Below are positions 24,487 through 33,081 of a DNA stretch of 64,000 nt, one piece after another. Under the pieces are notes generated by a model. The model ran no database searches, was not told the origin of the DNA, and saw only the letters and a list, made by a program, of their open reading frames with translations. The DNA is from Albidovulum aestuarii (GTDB lineage: Bacteria; Pseudomonadota; Alphaproteobacteria; Rhodobacterales; Rhodobacteraceae), in assembly GCF_029961185.1 (NCBI RefSeq), contig NZ_JASBQQ010000003.1:124001-188000 (forward strand), written 5' to 3'. How positions within the stretch are numbered: position 1 is the first letter of the stretch; every line of letters begins with the position of its first letter. The translations under genes were made by a program, and so were the position numbers.

Positions 24487-25572
24487 TCAGGCGGTGGCAG
24501 TTCGGGGGCGGTCGATCAGGGCATCGGTGATTACGGCCCCGACCCACATGGCGGTCAAGGCGGCCCATGCGGTTGCGGCGAAGATCGAGCCGCCGGTGAC
24601 GCCAGCACCGATGGAGCATCCGCCTGCCAGCATTGCGCCGAAGCCCATCAGAACTGCGCCGGACATGGCCCGGCGCATATTGCCTTCGTTTTCGAACCCT
24701 TCGAAGCGGAACTGCCGCGACAGGAGCGCCGATGCCCCCGCGCCGACTACGACGCCCGGCACGAGGCCCACGTCGAATTCGAGCACCTGCACGGGCTGAA
24801 GGAAGAACATCAGCGTCGTCGCGGACGGGCCGGAGAAGGTGACCGAACTGATCGTCACCGGATCGAAGCTGACCTGCGCCAGTGCGAAGGTCGATATCCA
24901 GCCGAGCGCCACCGCGAAGCCGACGCCGGAGGCGAAGATGAGCGTCGATGCGCCGATCCGGTTTCGGCGGGCGAGGGCAAGCGCCAGAAGGGCGATCATC
25001 AGGCCGAGCACAAGCCCGCTTTCACGCGGCAGCCCACTCCAGTCGATGAGGTCGATGTTGCGGCCGCCGGGCGTCGTCCAGATCGCTGCGAGCCTATCGC
25101 GGACCGGTGCGAGGAGGCCCTTGAGGCTCATTTGGGCGACCACCGCGAAGATCAACCCGGAGACGATGGCGCGCAGGTTGCCGGATGCGGCGAGGACCAG
25201 AAGCCGCCCCGGACAGCCGCGGGCCAACACCATGCCCGCGCCGAAGATCAGTCCGCCGATTACCGCCCCGCTCCATGATCCGGCCACGGCCATCATCCGC
25301 GCCTCTTCGGTCCTGAGAAAACCGGCAAGCGTGGCGCCCTGAACCCAGACGAGCGCGGTCGAGAAGCAGAGAAGCCAGACCGACATCCGGGGGCCGAGCG
25401 AGCCGCGGGCGAATTCAACGCAGGCCGCGCGCAGGCAGAAGCGTGACCGCTGGGCGGCCACGCCGAATACGATGCCGGTCACGAGGCCAAGCAATGCGGC
25501 TGCCGGTTCCTCTCCGATCCCTTCGACAAGTGCCAGGATGTCCAATTCGGCCCCTCCGGTTTTCATACCCAT
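24487..25572 (-). CDS. YeeE/YedE family (TsuA-like) sulfur-compound transporter
   Basis: A 361-residue membrane protein with about nine to ten helices. Conserved cysteines sit in the family positions: C46 in QRSRFCLRAA, C120 in ARGCPGR and C319 in LAGGCSIGAG. In the thiosulfate transporter TsuA such cysteines line the path and relay thiosulfate. The likely role is uptake of thiosulfate or a related sulfane compound. The start is unsure: ATG 25572 and 25566 have no close ribosome binding site, and a strong AAGGAGG lies 18 bases upstream with no usable start codon at normal spacing. Confidence 0.88.
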   Translation of the reverse strand: MGMKTGGAELDILALVEGIGEEPAAALLGLVTGIVFGVAAQRSRFCLRAACVEFARGSLGPRMSVWLLCFSTALVWVQGATLAGFLRTEEARMMAVAGSWSGAVIGGLIFGAGMVLARGCPGRLLVLAASGNLRAIVSGLIFAVVAQMSLKGLLAPVRDRLAAIWTTPGGRNIDLIDWSGLPRESGLVLGLMIALLALALARRNRIGASTLIFASGVGFAVALGWISTFALAQVSFDPVTISSVTFSGPSATTLMFFLQPVQVLEFDVGLVPGVVVGAGASALLSRQFRFEGFENEGNMRRAMSGAVLMGFGAMLAGGCSIGAGVTGGSIFAATAWAALTAMWVGAVITDALIDRPRTATA

Positions 25573-25595
25573 GCCGAAATGTGAATGTATCCTCC

Positions 25596-25609
25596 TTGAT
25601 CTAAATCAT
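25596..25609. promoter_or_regulatory. FNR-like box between the YeeE and MFS genes
   Basis: TTGAT-CTAA-ATCAT matches the FNR/FnrL/FixK consensus TTGAT-N4-ATCAA at nine of ten bases. It lies 76 bases before the MFS start and 24 bases before the YeeE start. A centre at -41.5 would put a rightward start near 25644, compatible with activating the MFS gene. The leftward equivalent would fall inside the YeeE gene. No clear -10 hexamer is visible either way. Confidence 0.45.
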
Positions 25610-25684
25610 GCGTGTGCGGGGCGGCGCAGTGGCCTGTGCGCGCCTGCTCTCGCCAAGGACGGGAAAGCGGCGTATGTCGGGCGC

Positions 25685-26920
25685 ATGTTCCGGCGCACCA
25701 TCACCCTCAAAGATGCGGAAAACCTGCCGCGCTGGCGGCGGCCGGCCTTTCTTTTGTTCCTGATGGCGGCGGCGATGCCGATCGCTTTTGCGACATGGTC
25801 GGCACTTCTGAACAACTTCGTGAAAGAGGCGGCGGGGTTCACGGGGGTCGAGATCGGATGGCTGCATACAGTCCGAGAAATACCCGGTTTTCTGGCCATC
25901 GGGGTGATCGTCCTTCTCTGGGCGATGCGCGAGCAGGTTCTGGCACTTCTGTCGCTGGCGCTTCTGGGTGCGGCAACGGCGGTGACGGCGATGTTTCCGA
26001 GTTTCGGCGGCATCCTGATGGTGACGCTTTTGTCGTCAATCGGCTTTCACTACTTCGAGACGGTCAACCAGTCGCTGCAACTGCAATGGATCGACAAGAA
26101 ACACGCGCCGCAGGTGATCGGCTGGATCGTTGCCATCGGCTCGGGCGCGTCGCTCGTGGCTTACGGGCTCATCATGCTGACCTGGAAGACCTTCGATCTG
26201 AGCTATGGCACGGTCTACGGCATCTCGGGCGGACTGACGCTGGCCATCGCGGTCTTTGCGGCACTCGCCTATCCGCAGTTCGAGGCGCCCGAGCCGCAGC
26301 TGAAGCATTTCGTGCTACGCCGCCGCTACTGGCTTTACTACGTCATGCAGTTCATGGCGGGTGCGCGGCGGCAGATCTTCGTCGTCTTCGCGGCCTTCAT
26401 GATGGTCGAACGCTTCGGGTTCGAGGTGCATGAGGTTACGGCTTTGTTCCTCGTCAACTATCTCGCCAACATGCTCTTCGCGCCTTTGATGGGCAAAGCG
26501 GTGGGCCGGTTCGGGGAGCGCAATGCGCTTTTGTTTGAATATGCCGGGCTGCTGATGGTCTTTCTCGCCTATGGCGGCATTTACTGGTTCGGCTGGGGCG
26601 TGGTCGTGGCGGCAGTGCTCTATGTGCTCGATCATCTCTTCTTCTCGCTCGCCTTCGCGCTGAAGACCTATTTCCAGAAGATCGCGAGCCCCGGGGATAT
26701 CGCGCCGACCGCTGCCGTGGCCTTCACCATCAACCATATCGCGGCTGTCTTTCTGCCGGCACTTCTGGGCTATCTCTGGGTGGTCTCGCCCGGTGCGGTC
26801 TTCGGGCTGGCCGCGGGGATGGCTCTGGTATCGTTGCTTCTGGCGCTGATGATCCCACGTCATCCCGAGCCGGGGAATGAGACGATCTTTGCCCACGGCC
26901 TGCCGGTGGCGGCGGAATGA
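25685..26920 (+). CDS. MFS transporter
   Basis: A 411-residue major-facilitator protein with about twelve predicted helices. It begins MFRRTITLKDAENLPRWRRP, a short basic cytosolic lead, then the first helix (PAFLLFLMAAAMPIAFATW). The half-repeat boundary falls near the basic loop after YPQFEAPEPQLKHFVLRRRYW. The substrate cannot be told. ATG 25685 is chosen because the in-frame extension to 25472 would read antisense through the YeeE gene. An FNR-like site upstream hints at oxygen-responsive expression, possibly shared with the sulfur transporter. Confidence 0.85.
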   Translation: MFRRTITLKDAENLPRWRRPAFLLFLMAAAMPIAFATWSALLNNFVKEAAGFTGVEIGWLHTVREIPGFLAIGVIVLLWAMREQVLALLSLALLGAATAVTAMFPSFGGILMVTLLSSIGFHYFETVNQSLQLQWIDKKHAPQVIGWIVAIGSGASLVAYGLIMLTWKTFDLSYGTVYGISGGLTLAIAVFAALAYPQFEAPEPQLKHFVLRRRYWLYYVMQFMAGARRQIFVVFAAFMMVERFGFEVHEVTALFLVNYLANMLFAPLMGKAVGRFGERNALLFEYAGLLMVFLAYGGIYWFGWGVVVAAVLYVLDHLFFSLAFALKTYFQKIASPGDIAPTAAVAFTINHIAAVFLPALLGYLWVVSPGAVFGLAAGMALVSLLLALMIPRHPEPGNETIFAHGLPVAAE

Positions 26921-27040
26921 GTTGGACGCACCACGCGCCAAAGTGATCGCGGGCGTTGTGGCAGTGCTGCTGATGCAACGCTATATAGGTCCGTGAACCG
27001 GGCGGAGGCCGCCGCCAACGCTGCTGAACAGGAGCCACGC

Positions 27041-27694
27041 ATGCTGAACGCCCTTTTCGGAAAGAAGACGACGATGCCAATGAAGGCGGACGCCCTGCCG
27101 GGCCGGACCGACCCGATCCCGACGGCAGATGAGCATTTCCTTTTTCACCGGCCGCTGAAATCGCCGGTGCCCGAGGGTATGGAAGAGGCGATGTTCGGCA
27201 TGGGCTGTTTTTGGGGCGTGGAACGCAAGTTCTGGCAGCTCGACGGCGTCTGGCTGACCATGGTTGGCTATTCGGCGGGCATTACACCTAACCCCACCTA
27301 CAAGGAAACCTGCACCGGTATGACCGGGCAGAATGAGGTGGTGCGGGTGATCTATGACCCGAAGGTCATCAGCTATGACGACCTGCTGAGGGTTTTCTGG
27401 GAAGGTCACGACCCGACACAGGGCGACCGGCAGGGCAACGATGTCGGTACGCAATATCGCTCGGGCATCTACACCTACACGGATGCGCAGGCCGGGGCCG
27501 CGGAGGCGAGCCGCGGGGTCTATGCCGAGCGGCTGAAGGGGGCGGGGTACGGTCCGATCACGACCGAGATCAAACCGGCGACGGAATTCTATTTCGCCGA
27601 GGATTATCACCAGCAATACCTTGCCAAGAACCCCGGCGGCTATTGCGGCATCGGTGGCACCGGCGTGAGCTGCCCCATCGGGATCAAGGCCTGA
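27041..27694 (+). CDS. msrA: Peptide-methionine (S)-S-oxide reductase MsrA
   Basis: MsrA repairs oxidised methionine in proteins and free methionine S-sulfoxide. The catalytic cysteine is C56 in the GCFWG motif ([12 protein letters not shown]). The substrate-binding [19 protein letters not shown] segment and C-terminal resolving cysteines ([14 protein letters not shown]) are present. The 217-residue length and the N-terminal extension of about 50 residues match the longer E. coli-like class. ATG 27041 follows CAGGAGCCACGC. There is no adjacent msrB. The acetyltransferase gene starts three bases after its stop. Confidence 0.96.
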   Translation: MLNALFGKKTTMPMKADALPGRTDPIPTADEHFLFHRPLKSPVPEGMEEAMFGMGCFWGVERKFWQLDGVWLTMVGYSAGITPNPTYKETCTGMTGQNEVVRVIYDPKVISYDDLLRVFWEGHDPTQGDRQGNDVGTQYRSGIYTYTDAQAGAAEASRGVYAERLKGAGYGPITTEIKPATEFYFAEDYHQQYLAKNPGGYCGIGGTGVSCPIGIKA

Positions 27695-27697
27695 CCC

Positions 27698-28243
27698 ATG
27701 CCCCGTTCGCCGCGAGAGGTCATGGCGAGCGGGGACTGGTATTCCTGTCTTGGCGAGGAATTCGAGGCCCTGCGCCGCGCGGCGCGGCGGGCGTGTCACC
27801 AGCATGCGACGATGGAGCCCGACCAGCGTGGGGCCTGCGCGCCGTTGCTGGCCGAACTGATAACGATGGGTCGCGATTGCTGGATCGAGGCGCCGTTTCA
27901 CTGCTCTTACGGGATCAACCTGACACTCGGCGACCGGGTCTATCTGAACGCGGGTTGCGTGGTTCTCGATTCCGCGAAGGTCGCCATCGGGTCGCATTCG
28001 ATGCTGGGGCCGGGCGTGCATATCTACTGCGCCGACCATCACCGCGACGTTAAAAAACGCCGTGACGGGATTGAGCGGGCGCTGCCTGTCAGCATTGGCT
28101 CGGATGTCTGGATCGGCGGCGGCGCGACCATCCTGCCGGGGATAACGATCGGCGACGGGGCCATCATCGCGGCGGGCGCGGTCGTGTCGCGCGATGTCGT
28201 GGCCGGATCACGGGTTGCGGGCGTCCCCGCACGGGGGCTATAG
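27698..28243 (+). CDS. Maltose O-acetyltransferase-like hexapeptide acetyltransferase
   Basis: A 181-residue left-handed beta-helix acetyltransferase of the LacA/Maa/NodL group. The N-terminal Mac domain (MASGDWYSCLGEEFEALRRAARRA) precedes hexapeptide repeats. The catalytic histidine region is IYCADHHRDVKKRR, and the acetyl-CoA site is in IGDGAIIAAGAVVSRDVV near the C-terminus. It probably O-acetylates a sugar; which one is unknown. It begins three bases after msrA, so the two are co-transcribed although they have no obvious functional link. Confidence 0.88.
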   Translation: MPRSPREVMASGDWYSCLGEEFEALRRAARRACHQHATMEPDQRGACAPLLAELITMGRDCWIEAPFHCSYGINLTLGDRVYLNAGCVVLDSAKVAIGSHSMLGPGVHIYCADHHRDVKKRRDGIERALPVSIGSDVWIGGGATILPGITIGDGAIIAAGAVVSRDVVAGSRVAGVPARGL

Positions 28244-28277
28244 CGCATCACGCCGCGTCATCCCCGGGGAACCACCC

Positions 28278-29150
28278 ATGCCGACCTATTCCGCGCTGAC
28301 CACCCTGTCCGAGAAGGACTCTGCCGAGGCGCTTGCCGAGGCGATGGAGAACTTCCTGCCCGAGCCGACAGGCATCGGCTGCTTCGAGATCGAGGATGGA
28401 TCGGGCCGCTACGAGGTCGGCGTCTATTTCGAGGAAGAACCGAATGAGGTCGAACTCGCGCTGATGGCGGCGATCTACGGGGCAAAGCCTTTTGCTGTGT
28501 CAGAAGTACCGGAAACCGACTGGGTCGCCCATGTGCGTCGCGAATTGCAGCCGGTCGAGGCGGGACGGTTCTTCGTCTACGGCAGCCACGACGCTGACAA
28601 GGTGCCGGATGGCTGCGTTCCCCTGCTGATCGAGGCGGCAATGGCCTTTGGCACCGGGCATCACGGAACGACCAAGGGCTGCCTGATGGCGCTCGACCGG
28701 CTCGACCGGGCCGGGTTCAAGGGCAAGCGGGTCGCCGATATCGGTTGTGGGACGGCGGTGCTGGCGATGGCCGCTGCCGCGATCTGGCCCGATCCGGTGA
28801 TTGCATCGGATATCGACCCGGTAGCGGTCGATGTCGCCGCGGCCAATGTTGCGGCGAACAAGCTGGCGGGACGGGTCGATTGCGTCGAAGCGGTCGGTTT
28901 CGGCCATCCCGATCTGATGGCCCGCGCGCCCTACGATCTTATTTTCGCCAATATCCTGAAGGGTCCGCTGATCGATCTTGCCCCCGATATGGCCCGATTC
29001 ACCGCCCTCAAGGGCAATGTGATTCTATCCGGTATCCTGAACAGTCAGGCTGACGAGGTGGTCAGCGTCTACACCAAAGCCGGATTTCGTCAACTGAGCC
29101 GCGACGAAATTGGCGAATGGACGACATTGGTTCTGCAGCGGGATCAATAG
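28278..29150 (+). CDS. prmA: Ribosomal protein L11 methyltransferase PrmA
   Basis: PrmA trimethylates L11 of the large ribosomal subunit with S-adenosylmethionine. The 290-residue protein has an N-terminal substrate-recognition domain (1-110) and a Rossmann methyltransferase domain. The SAM-binding motif VADIGCGTAVLAMAAA follows the conserved AMAFGTGHHGTTKGC. The NILKGPLIDLAPDM segment contains the family NxxxxPL motif. ATG 28278 is preceded by CCGGGGAACC; an in-frame ATG at 28194 lies inside the preceding gene and is rejected. Confidence 0.95.
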   Translation: MPTYSALTTLSEKDSAEALAEAMENFLPEPTGIGCFEIEDGSGRYEVGVYFEEEPNEVELALMAAIYGAKPFAVSEVPETDWVAHVRRELQPVEAGRFFVYGSHDADKVPDGCVPLLIEAAMAFGTGHHGTTKGCLMALDRLDRAGFKGKRVADIGCGTAVLAMAAAAIWPDPVIASDIDPVAVDVAAANVAANKLAGRVDCVEAVGFGHPDLMARAPYDLIFANILKGPLIDLAPDMARFTALKGNVILSGILNSQADEVVSVYTKAGFRQLSRDEIGEWTTLVLQRDQ

Positions 29151-29237
29151 GCTAGCCGCCTTGCCGGGTCGCATTTTTGCCATATTTTGAACCCAACCTA
29201 GGCGCTCACGGGGGCGTAATGATTTTGGGAGATCGGC

Positions 29238-29585
29238 ATGGTCGACCGCAATTTGCAGAATTTCTATGGTCGCATCGGCCGCATCGAAAAGATTCACAAG
29301 GCCGGCGGCGGATTTGAAGCCCAGGGCACGCTCGGCATGTCGTATTACAACGCGCAGCGCCGTTCCGCCCATCGGCGCGGGTTTCTGGCACCTCTTGTCC
29401 TGACCCTGATGACCATCGTCCTGATCAAGTCGATGATCCATGCTTCCATCGGAGCCGCCGCATATGACGAGCGTATCGTCACGCTTCAGGCCGGCGAATA
29501 TGCCGACCGTGTCGGCGCCTATGTGTTGCAGGCCGATCCGCTGACAATCGCCATTTCCGATCGCATTCGCGCTTTCCTGTTCTGA
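29238..29585 (+). CDS. Small single-pass membrane protein, unknown function
   Basis: I do not recognise the family. The 115-residue protein has a basic, Gly/Tyr-containing N-terminal third (about 1-45), one hydrophobic helix (FLAPLVLTLMTIVLIKSMI, about 49-67) and a C-terminal region of about 45 residues (ERIVTLQAGEYADRVGAYVL). It starts after TTGGGAGATCGGC, a good ribosome binding site. It is 87 bases after prmA and followed by a strong terminator, so it is a real transcribed unit. The C-terminal half is likely periplasmic. Confidence 0.72.
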   Translation: MVDRNLQNFYGRIGRIEKIHKAGGGFEAQGTLGMSYYNAQRRSAHRRGFLAPLVLTLMTIVLIKSMIHASIGAAAYDERIVTLQAGEYADRVGAYVLQADPLTIAISDRIRAFLF

Positions 29586-29604
29586 CGCTCGCACGCAGAA
29601 ACGG

Positions 29605-29641
29605 AAAAGGCCGTGTCGGGTGTTCCCGGCACGGCCTTTTT
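29605..29641. terminator. Bidirectional intrinsic terminator
   Basis: AAAAGGCCGTGTCGGG and CCCGGCACGGCCTTTTT form a long stem, with one mismatch, around a TGTT loop. T-runs flank it on both strands. It lies between the convergent small membrane protein gene and the DUF1127 gene and can serve both. Confidence 0.88.
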
Positions 29642-29672
29642 GCGAACTGAAGTCGCGGGTAGTGACAGTCGA

Positions 29673-29864
29673 TCAGCCGCGCGAGGCGATCATGTCGATG
29701 TCACCACGCGACAGTCCGATATCGTCCAGTTCACGGTCCGACAGCTTGGACAGCGCGGCGCGCGTCACACGGGCGTCGTTCCAGCCGGCAAAGGCCGAGA
29801 CAAACAGGCCGAAGATGCCGGACATCGAACCGGCGGCGGGGCGGTGGGCTTCATAAACAGCCAT
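29673..29864 (-). CDS. DUF1127 domain protein (small, YjiS-like)
   Basis: A 63-residue protein ending in the DUF1127 motif, LSKLSDRELDDIGLSRGDIDMIA. ATG 29864 follows AAGGAAACGACC and is clearly better than in-frame starts further upstream. Alphaproteobacterial DUF1127 proteins are arginine/aspartate-rich regulators or RNA-binding proteins linked to phosphate, stress and small RNAs. The function of this copy is unknown. It has a long 5' region of about 300 bases shared divergently with ruvC and ends at a bidirectional terminator. Confidence 0.88.
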   Translation of the reverse strand: MAVYEAHRPAAGSMSGIFGLFVSAFAGWNDARVTRAALSKLSDRELDDIGLSRGDIDMIASRG

Positions 29865-30178
29865 GGTCGTTTCCTTCTCTTCGATGGCGCGTCCCTTCGA
29901 CGCGTCTCGTTGAAGCGGCAGATAGACCTCGTGCTGCGGCGCGGCAAGGCGCGGAAATGCATGTCCGTCATGCATCCATTGCAAGCCTCATTTTTGCCGT
30001 AAGTTCTTAAAACAAATGGGTTTCCAGGGGGTGTAAAAATGTCGTTTTCCAGCGATGCCGAGGCGATTCCGGTCCTCCGCCGTCGCGCGTCCGTGATCAG
30101 TTCCAATCCGGCATTCTTCCTTTGCGATGTTCGCTATTCGTGCTAGTCGTGGGAAAAAAGCAACATATGAGGGAGCAG
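29865..30178. other. Intergenic region between DUF1127 and ruvC
   Basis: This 314-base divergent region holds no credible open frame. It contains a perfect 7-base inverted repeat, ATGCATG-TCCGT-CATGCAT at 29957-29975, 93 bases before the DUF1127 start, and an AT-rich patch around 30000-30015 and 30035-30045. A long untranslated leader for DUF1127, a small RNA, or both are possible. I cannot place promoters with confidence. Confidence 0.6.
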
Positions 30179-30682
30179 ATGCGCGTTCTCGGGATCGATC
30201 CGGGGCTCAGAAACCTCGGCTGGGGGGTGATTGAGGTGGCGGGATCGCGACTCACCCATGTCGCAAACGGCATCATCCATTCCGAGGGCAATGATCTGGC
30301 TCAGCGCCTTCTTTCGCTTTACGACGCCCTGAAGCGGATCGTGGTGGATCACGCGCCGGATGCGGCAGCGGTGGAGCAGACCTTCGTCAACAAGGACGGG
30401 GCGGGCACGCTGAAGCTTGGTCAGGCGCGCGGCATCGCGATGCTGGTTCCGGCGCAGGCTGGGCTGACCGTCGGCGAATATGCCCCGAATGCTGTCAAGA
30501 AGGCGGTCGTCGGCGTCGGTCATGCCGACAAGGGCCAGATCGCCCATATGGTTCGGTTCCAGCTTCCGGGCGTCGAACTGGCCGGGCCCGATGCCGCCGA
30601 TGCGCTCGCCATCGCCATCTGCCATGCCCACCACCTGCAAAGCGCCGGCCGTCTGGCTCAGGCGATCAGGGGGGCGGCATGA
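30179..30682 (+). CDS. ruvC: Crossover junction endodeoxyribonuclease RuvC
   Basis: RuvC resolves Holliday junctions. The 167-residue protein starts [16 protein letters not shown], with the first catalytic aspartate in GIDPG. The second acidic residue is in [10 protein letters not shown], and the C-terminal [16 protein letters not shown] supplies the last acidic residues. ATG 30179 gives the family N-terminus and follows GAGGGAG; in-frame ATGs at 30122 and 30167 are less likely. Its stop overlaps the ruvA start by four bases, the first step of a ruvCAB operon. Confidence 0.95.
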   Translation: MRVLGIDPGLRNLGWGVIEVAGSRLTHVANGIIHSEGNDLAQRLLSLYDALKRIVVDHAPDAAAVEQTFVNKDGAGTLKLGQARGIAMLVPAQAGLTVGEYAPNAVKKAVVGVGHADKGQIAHMVRFQLPGVELAGPDAADALAIAICHAHHLQSAGRLAQAIRGAA

Positions 30683-31353
30683 TCGGGCGGATTGCCGGGG
30701 TGATCCTGCACCGGGCGATGGATTACGTTCTGATCGACGTGCGCGGCGTGGGCTATATCGTGCATGTCTCGCAGCGCACCGCCGCCAGCCTGCCGCCGGT
30801 GGGCGAGGCCTGCGCGCTTTATACCGACCTTCTGGTGCGCGAGGACCTGTTGCAGCTCTTCGGCTTTCCGACGCTGTTGGAAAAGGAATGGCACCGGCTT
30901 TTGACCACGGTTCAGGGTGTCGGCGCCAAAGCCTCGATGGCAATTCTTGGAACCTTGGGCGCCGAGGGCGTGGGCCGCGCCATCGCCCTCGGCGACGCTT
31001 CGGCGGTCAAGGCCGCACCCGGCGTTGGGCCGAAGCTGGCCCAAAGGGTCGTGCATGAGTTGAAGGATAAGGCGCCAGCCGTCATGGCTTTGGGCGGGGC
31101 GCTCAGTGTCGACACAACCGGTACGGACGACGTCATCGAACCCTCCCCGACGGCCGGCAAGGCTGCCACGCACAAAGCACAGCCATCCACTTCGGCCAGC
31201 GCCACCGCAGAGGCGCTTTCGGCCCTGATCAATCTCGGCTACGGGCAGGGCGAAGCCGCCAGCGCCGTAGCCGAAGCATCCGGTGTCGATGAAGGCGCGA
31301 CAACGCCGACCCTGATCCGTGCAGCGCTGAAACTTCTGGCGCCGAAAGGGTGA
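30679..31353 (+). CDS. ruvA: Holliday junction branch migration protein RuvA
   Basis: RuvA binds four-way junctions and docks RuvB. The 224-residue protein has the N-terminal OB domain ([30 protein letters not shown]), two helix-hairpin-helix motifs ([17 protein letters not shown] and [19 protein letters not shown]) and a C-terminal RuvB-binding domain ([19 protein letters not shown]) after a flexible linker. It overlaps both ruvC and ruvB by four bases, so the three are translationally coupled. Confidence 0.96.
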   Translation: MIGRIAGVILHRAMDYVLIDVRGVGYIVHVSQRTAASLPPVGEACALYTDLLVREDLLQLFGFPTLLEKEWHRLLTTVQGVGAKASMAILGTLGAEGVGRAIALGDASAVKAAPGVGPKLAQRVVHELKDKAPAVMALGGALSVDTTGTDDVIEPSPTAGKAATHKAQPSTSASATAEALSALINLGYGQGEAASAVAEASGVDEGATTPTLIRAALKLLAPKG

Positions 31354-32381
31354 CGATGGAACCCGATCCCACCCTTCGCCCCGCGCCGCAGCCAGAGGAC
31401 GCCGACCGGTCTTTGCGTCCGCAGGCATTGTCGGATTTCGTCGGGCAGGAAGAGGCGCGGGCCAATCTGCGGGTCTTCATCGAAAGCGCGAAGCGGCGGG
31501 GCGAGGCGATGGACCATACGCTGTTCCACGGCCCCCCAGGCCTCGGCAAGACGACGCTCGCGCAGATCATGTCGAAGGAACTGGGTGTCAATTTCCGTAT
31601 GACCTCCGGCCCGGTATTGGCGCGGGCGGGCGATCTTGCGGCGATCCTCACCAATCTTGAGGCGCGCGATGTGCTTTTCATCGACGAAATCCACCGGCTG
31701 AACCCGGCGGTGGAGGAAGTGCTTTATCCGGCAATGGAGGATTTTGAGCTGGACCTCGTGATCGGCGAGGGTCCTGCGGCGCGCACAGTCAGGATCGAGT
31801 TGCAGCCCTTCACGCTGGTTGGCGCCACGACGCGGCTTGGCCTGCTGACCACACCCTTGCGTGACCGCTTCGGCATTCCGACCCGGCTGCAGTTCTACAC
31901 GGTGCCCGAGCTTGACCATATCGTCACGCGCGGCGCGCGACTGATGGGCATCTCCTCGGACCCCGCGGGCACGCTGGAGATCGCCAAACGCGCGCGCGGC
32001 ACCCCGCGCATCGCCGGACGGCTTTTGCGCCGCGTCGTCGATTTCGCGCTGGTCGAAGGCAACGGCCGGCTGACGCGCGAGATTGCCGACAGTGCGCTCA
32101 CGCGGCTTGGCGTCGATCACCTCGGCCTTGACGGCGCCGACCGCCGCTATCTGACGCTAGTGGCGGAGAATTATGGCGGCGGGCCGGTGGGAGTGGAGAC
32201 AATCTCGGCCGCGCTATCCGAAAGCCGGGATGCGATCGAAGAGGTGATCGAGCCCTTCCTGCTGCAGCAGGGCCTGATCCAGCGCACGCCGCGCGGGCGG
32301 ATGCTGGCGCAGAAAGCCTGGACCCATCTCGGGCTGGCCGCGCCGCGGGTTGCCGGGCAGTCGGACCTCTTTGGGAAATAG
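31350..32381 (+). CDS. ruvB: Holliday junction branch migration ATPase RuvB
   Basis: RuvB is the AAA+ motor of branch migration. The 343-residue protein has Walker A GPPGLGKT (61-68), the Walker B IDEIHRL, sensor 1 GATTR and the C-terminal winged-helix domain ([36 protein letters not shown]). The start is either GTG 31350, overlapping the ruvA stop as GTGA, or ATG 31356. I use GTG for the coupling; two residues are at stake. It completes the ruvCAB operon. Confidence 0.96.
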   Translation: MTMEPDPTLRPAPQPEDADRSLRPQALSDFVGQEEARANLRVFIESAKRRGEAMDHTLFHGPPGLGKTTLAQIMSKELGVNFRMTSGPVLARAGDLAAILTNLEARDVLFIDEIHRLNPAVEEVLYPAMEDFELDLVIGEGPAARTVRIELQPFTLVGATTRLGLLTTPLRDRFGIPTRLQFYTVPELDHIVTRGARLMGISSDPAGTLEIAKRARGTPRIAGRLLRRVVDFALVEGNGRLTREIADSALTRLGVDHLGLDGADRRYLTLVAENYGGGPVGVETISAALSESRDAIEEVIEPFLLQQGLIQRTPRGRMLAQKAWTHLGLAAPRVAGQSDLFGK

Positions 32382-32457
32382 TGGCCGGTTGAGGCGGGCT
32401 GGTAAAACTTCTATGCCTCCTGCGGATTGGTTTGCGGAAAGATGAAGGGACCTGCCC

Positions 32458-33072
32458 GTGACATCGGATGAGATCGCCGCGCTCTTTACCCGCTCATCGG
32501 GCGACTACGTCTTTGCCCGCTGGTCGCGTCCCATCGTGCCGGTCGTCTTCGGCACCGATGATGCGACGCTCGCCACGGTCAAGGGCGCCGTCGAGGCGGT
32601 GGTGACGCTTGCCGGCCATAAGATGGCGGAGACCGATCCCGAACAGGGCGCCAACCTGATGATCTTCTTCTTCCGCGAGTGGCGCGAATTGCTGGATGTG
32701 CCCGACCTCGACCGGCTGGTCGAGGGGCTGGAAGGGCGAGTCGCCCGGCTGGAGGCTGAAGGTGCGAACCAATACCGGCATTTCCGGTTTGAGGAGACGG
32801 GCGCGATCCGAGCCTGCATCGCCTTCATACGGATGGACGACAGTCTGCAGGAGATGCCCGCCGAGACAATCGCGCTGAGCCTTGCCGCGCAGGTCGTACT
32901 TCTTTGGTCCGACACCGCCTTTCGCGAGCAATCGCCGCTTGCGCTGGTGCGTGAGACGGTGGTTTTCAGGCCCGATATCGGCGGGCTGATCCGCGCCGCT
33001 TACGATCCGGTGATGCCGGACGCGGCGCAGGATCCGAGCCATGCGATGCGGCTTGCCGCGCGGATGGCCTGA
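32458..33072 (+). CDS. Conserved hypothetical protein after ruvB
   Basis: I do not recognise the family. The 204-residue soluble protein has no signal peptide or membrane segment. It starts with GTG at 32458 after AAGGGACCTGCCC, a good ribosome binding site. The N-terminus reads TSDEIAALFTRSSGDYVFARW; an acidic helical middle (LLDVPDLDRLVEGLEGRVARLEAEGANQY) may form a coiled coil. It lies 76 bases after ruvB on the same strand and converges on the methyltransferase gene nine bases away. Codon use looks like its neighbours, so it is probably not a recent arrival. Confidence 0.78.
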   Translation: MTSDEIAALFTRSSGDYVFARWSRPIVPVVFGTDDATLATVKGAVEAVVTLAGHKMAETDPEQGANLMIFFFREWRELLDVPDLDRLVEGLEGRVARLEAEGANQYRHFRFEETGAIRACIAFIRMDDSLQEMPAETIALSLAAQVVLLWSDTAFREQSPLALVRETVVFRPDIGGLIRAAYDPVMPDAAQDPSHAMRLAARMA

Positions 33073-33081
33073 TCGGCGGAG

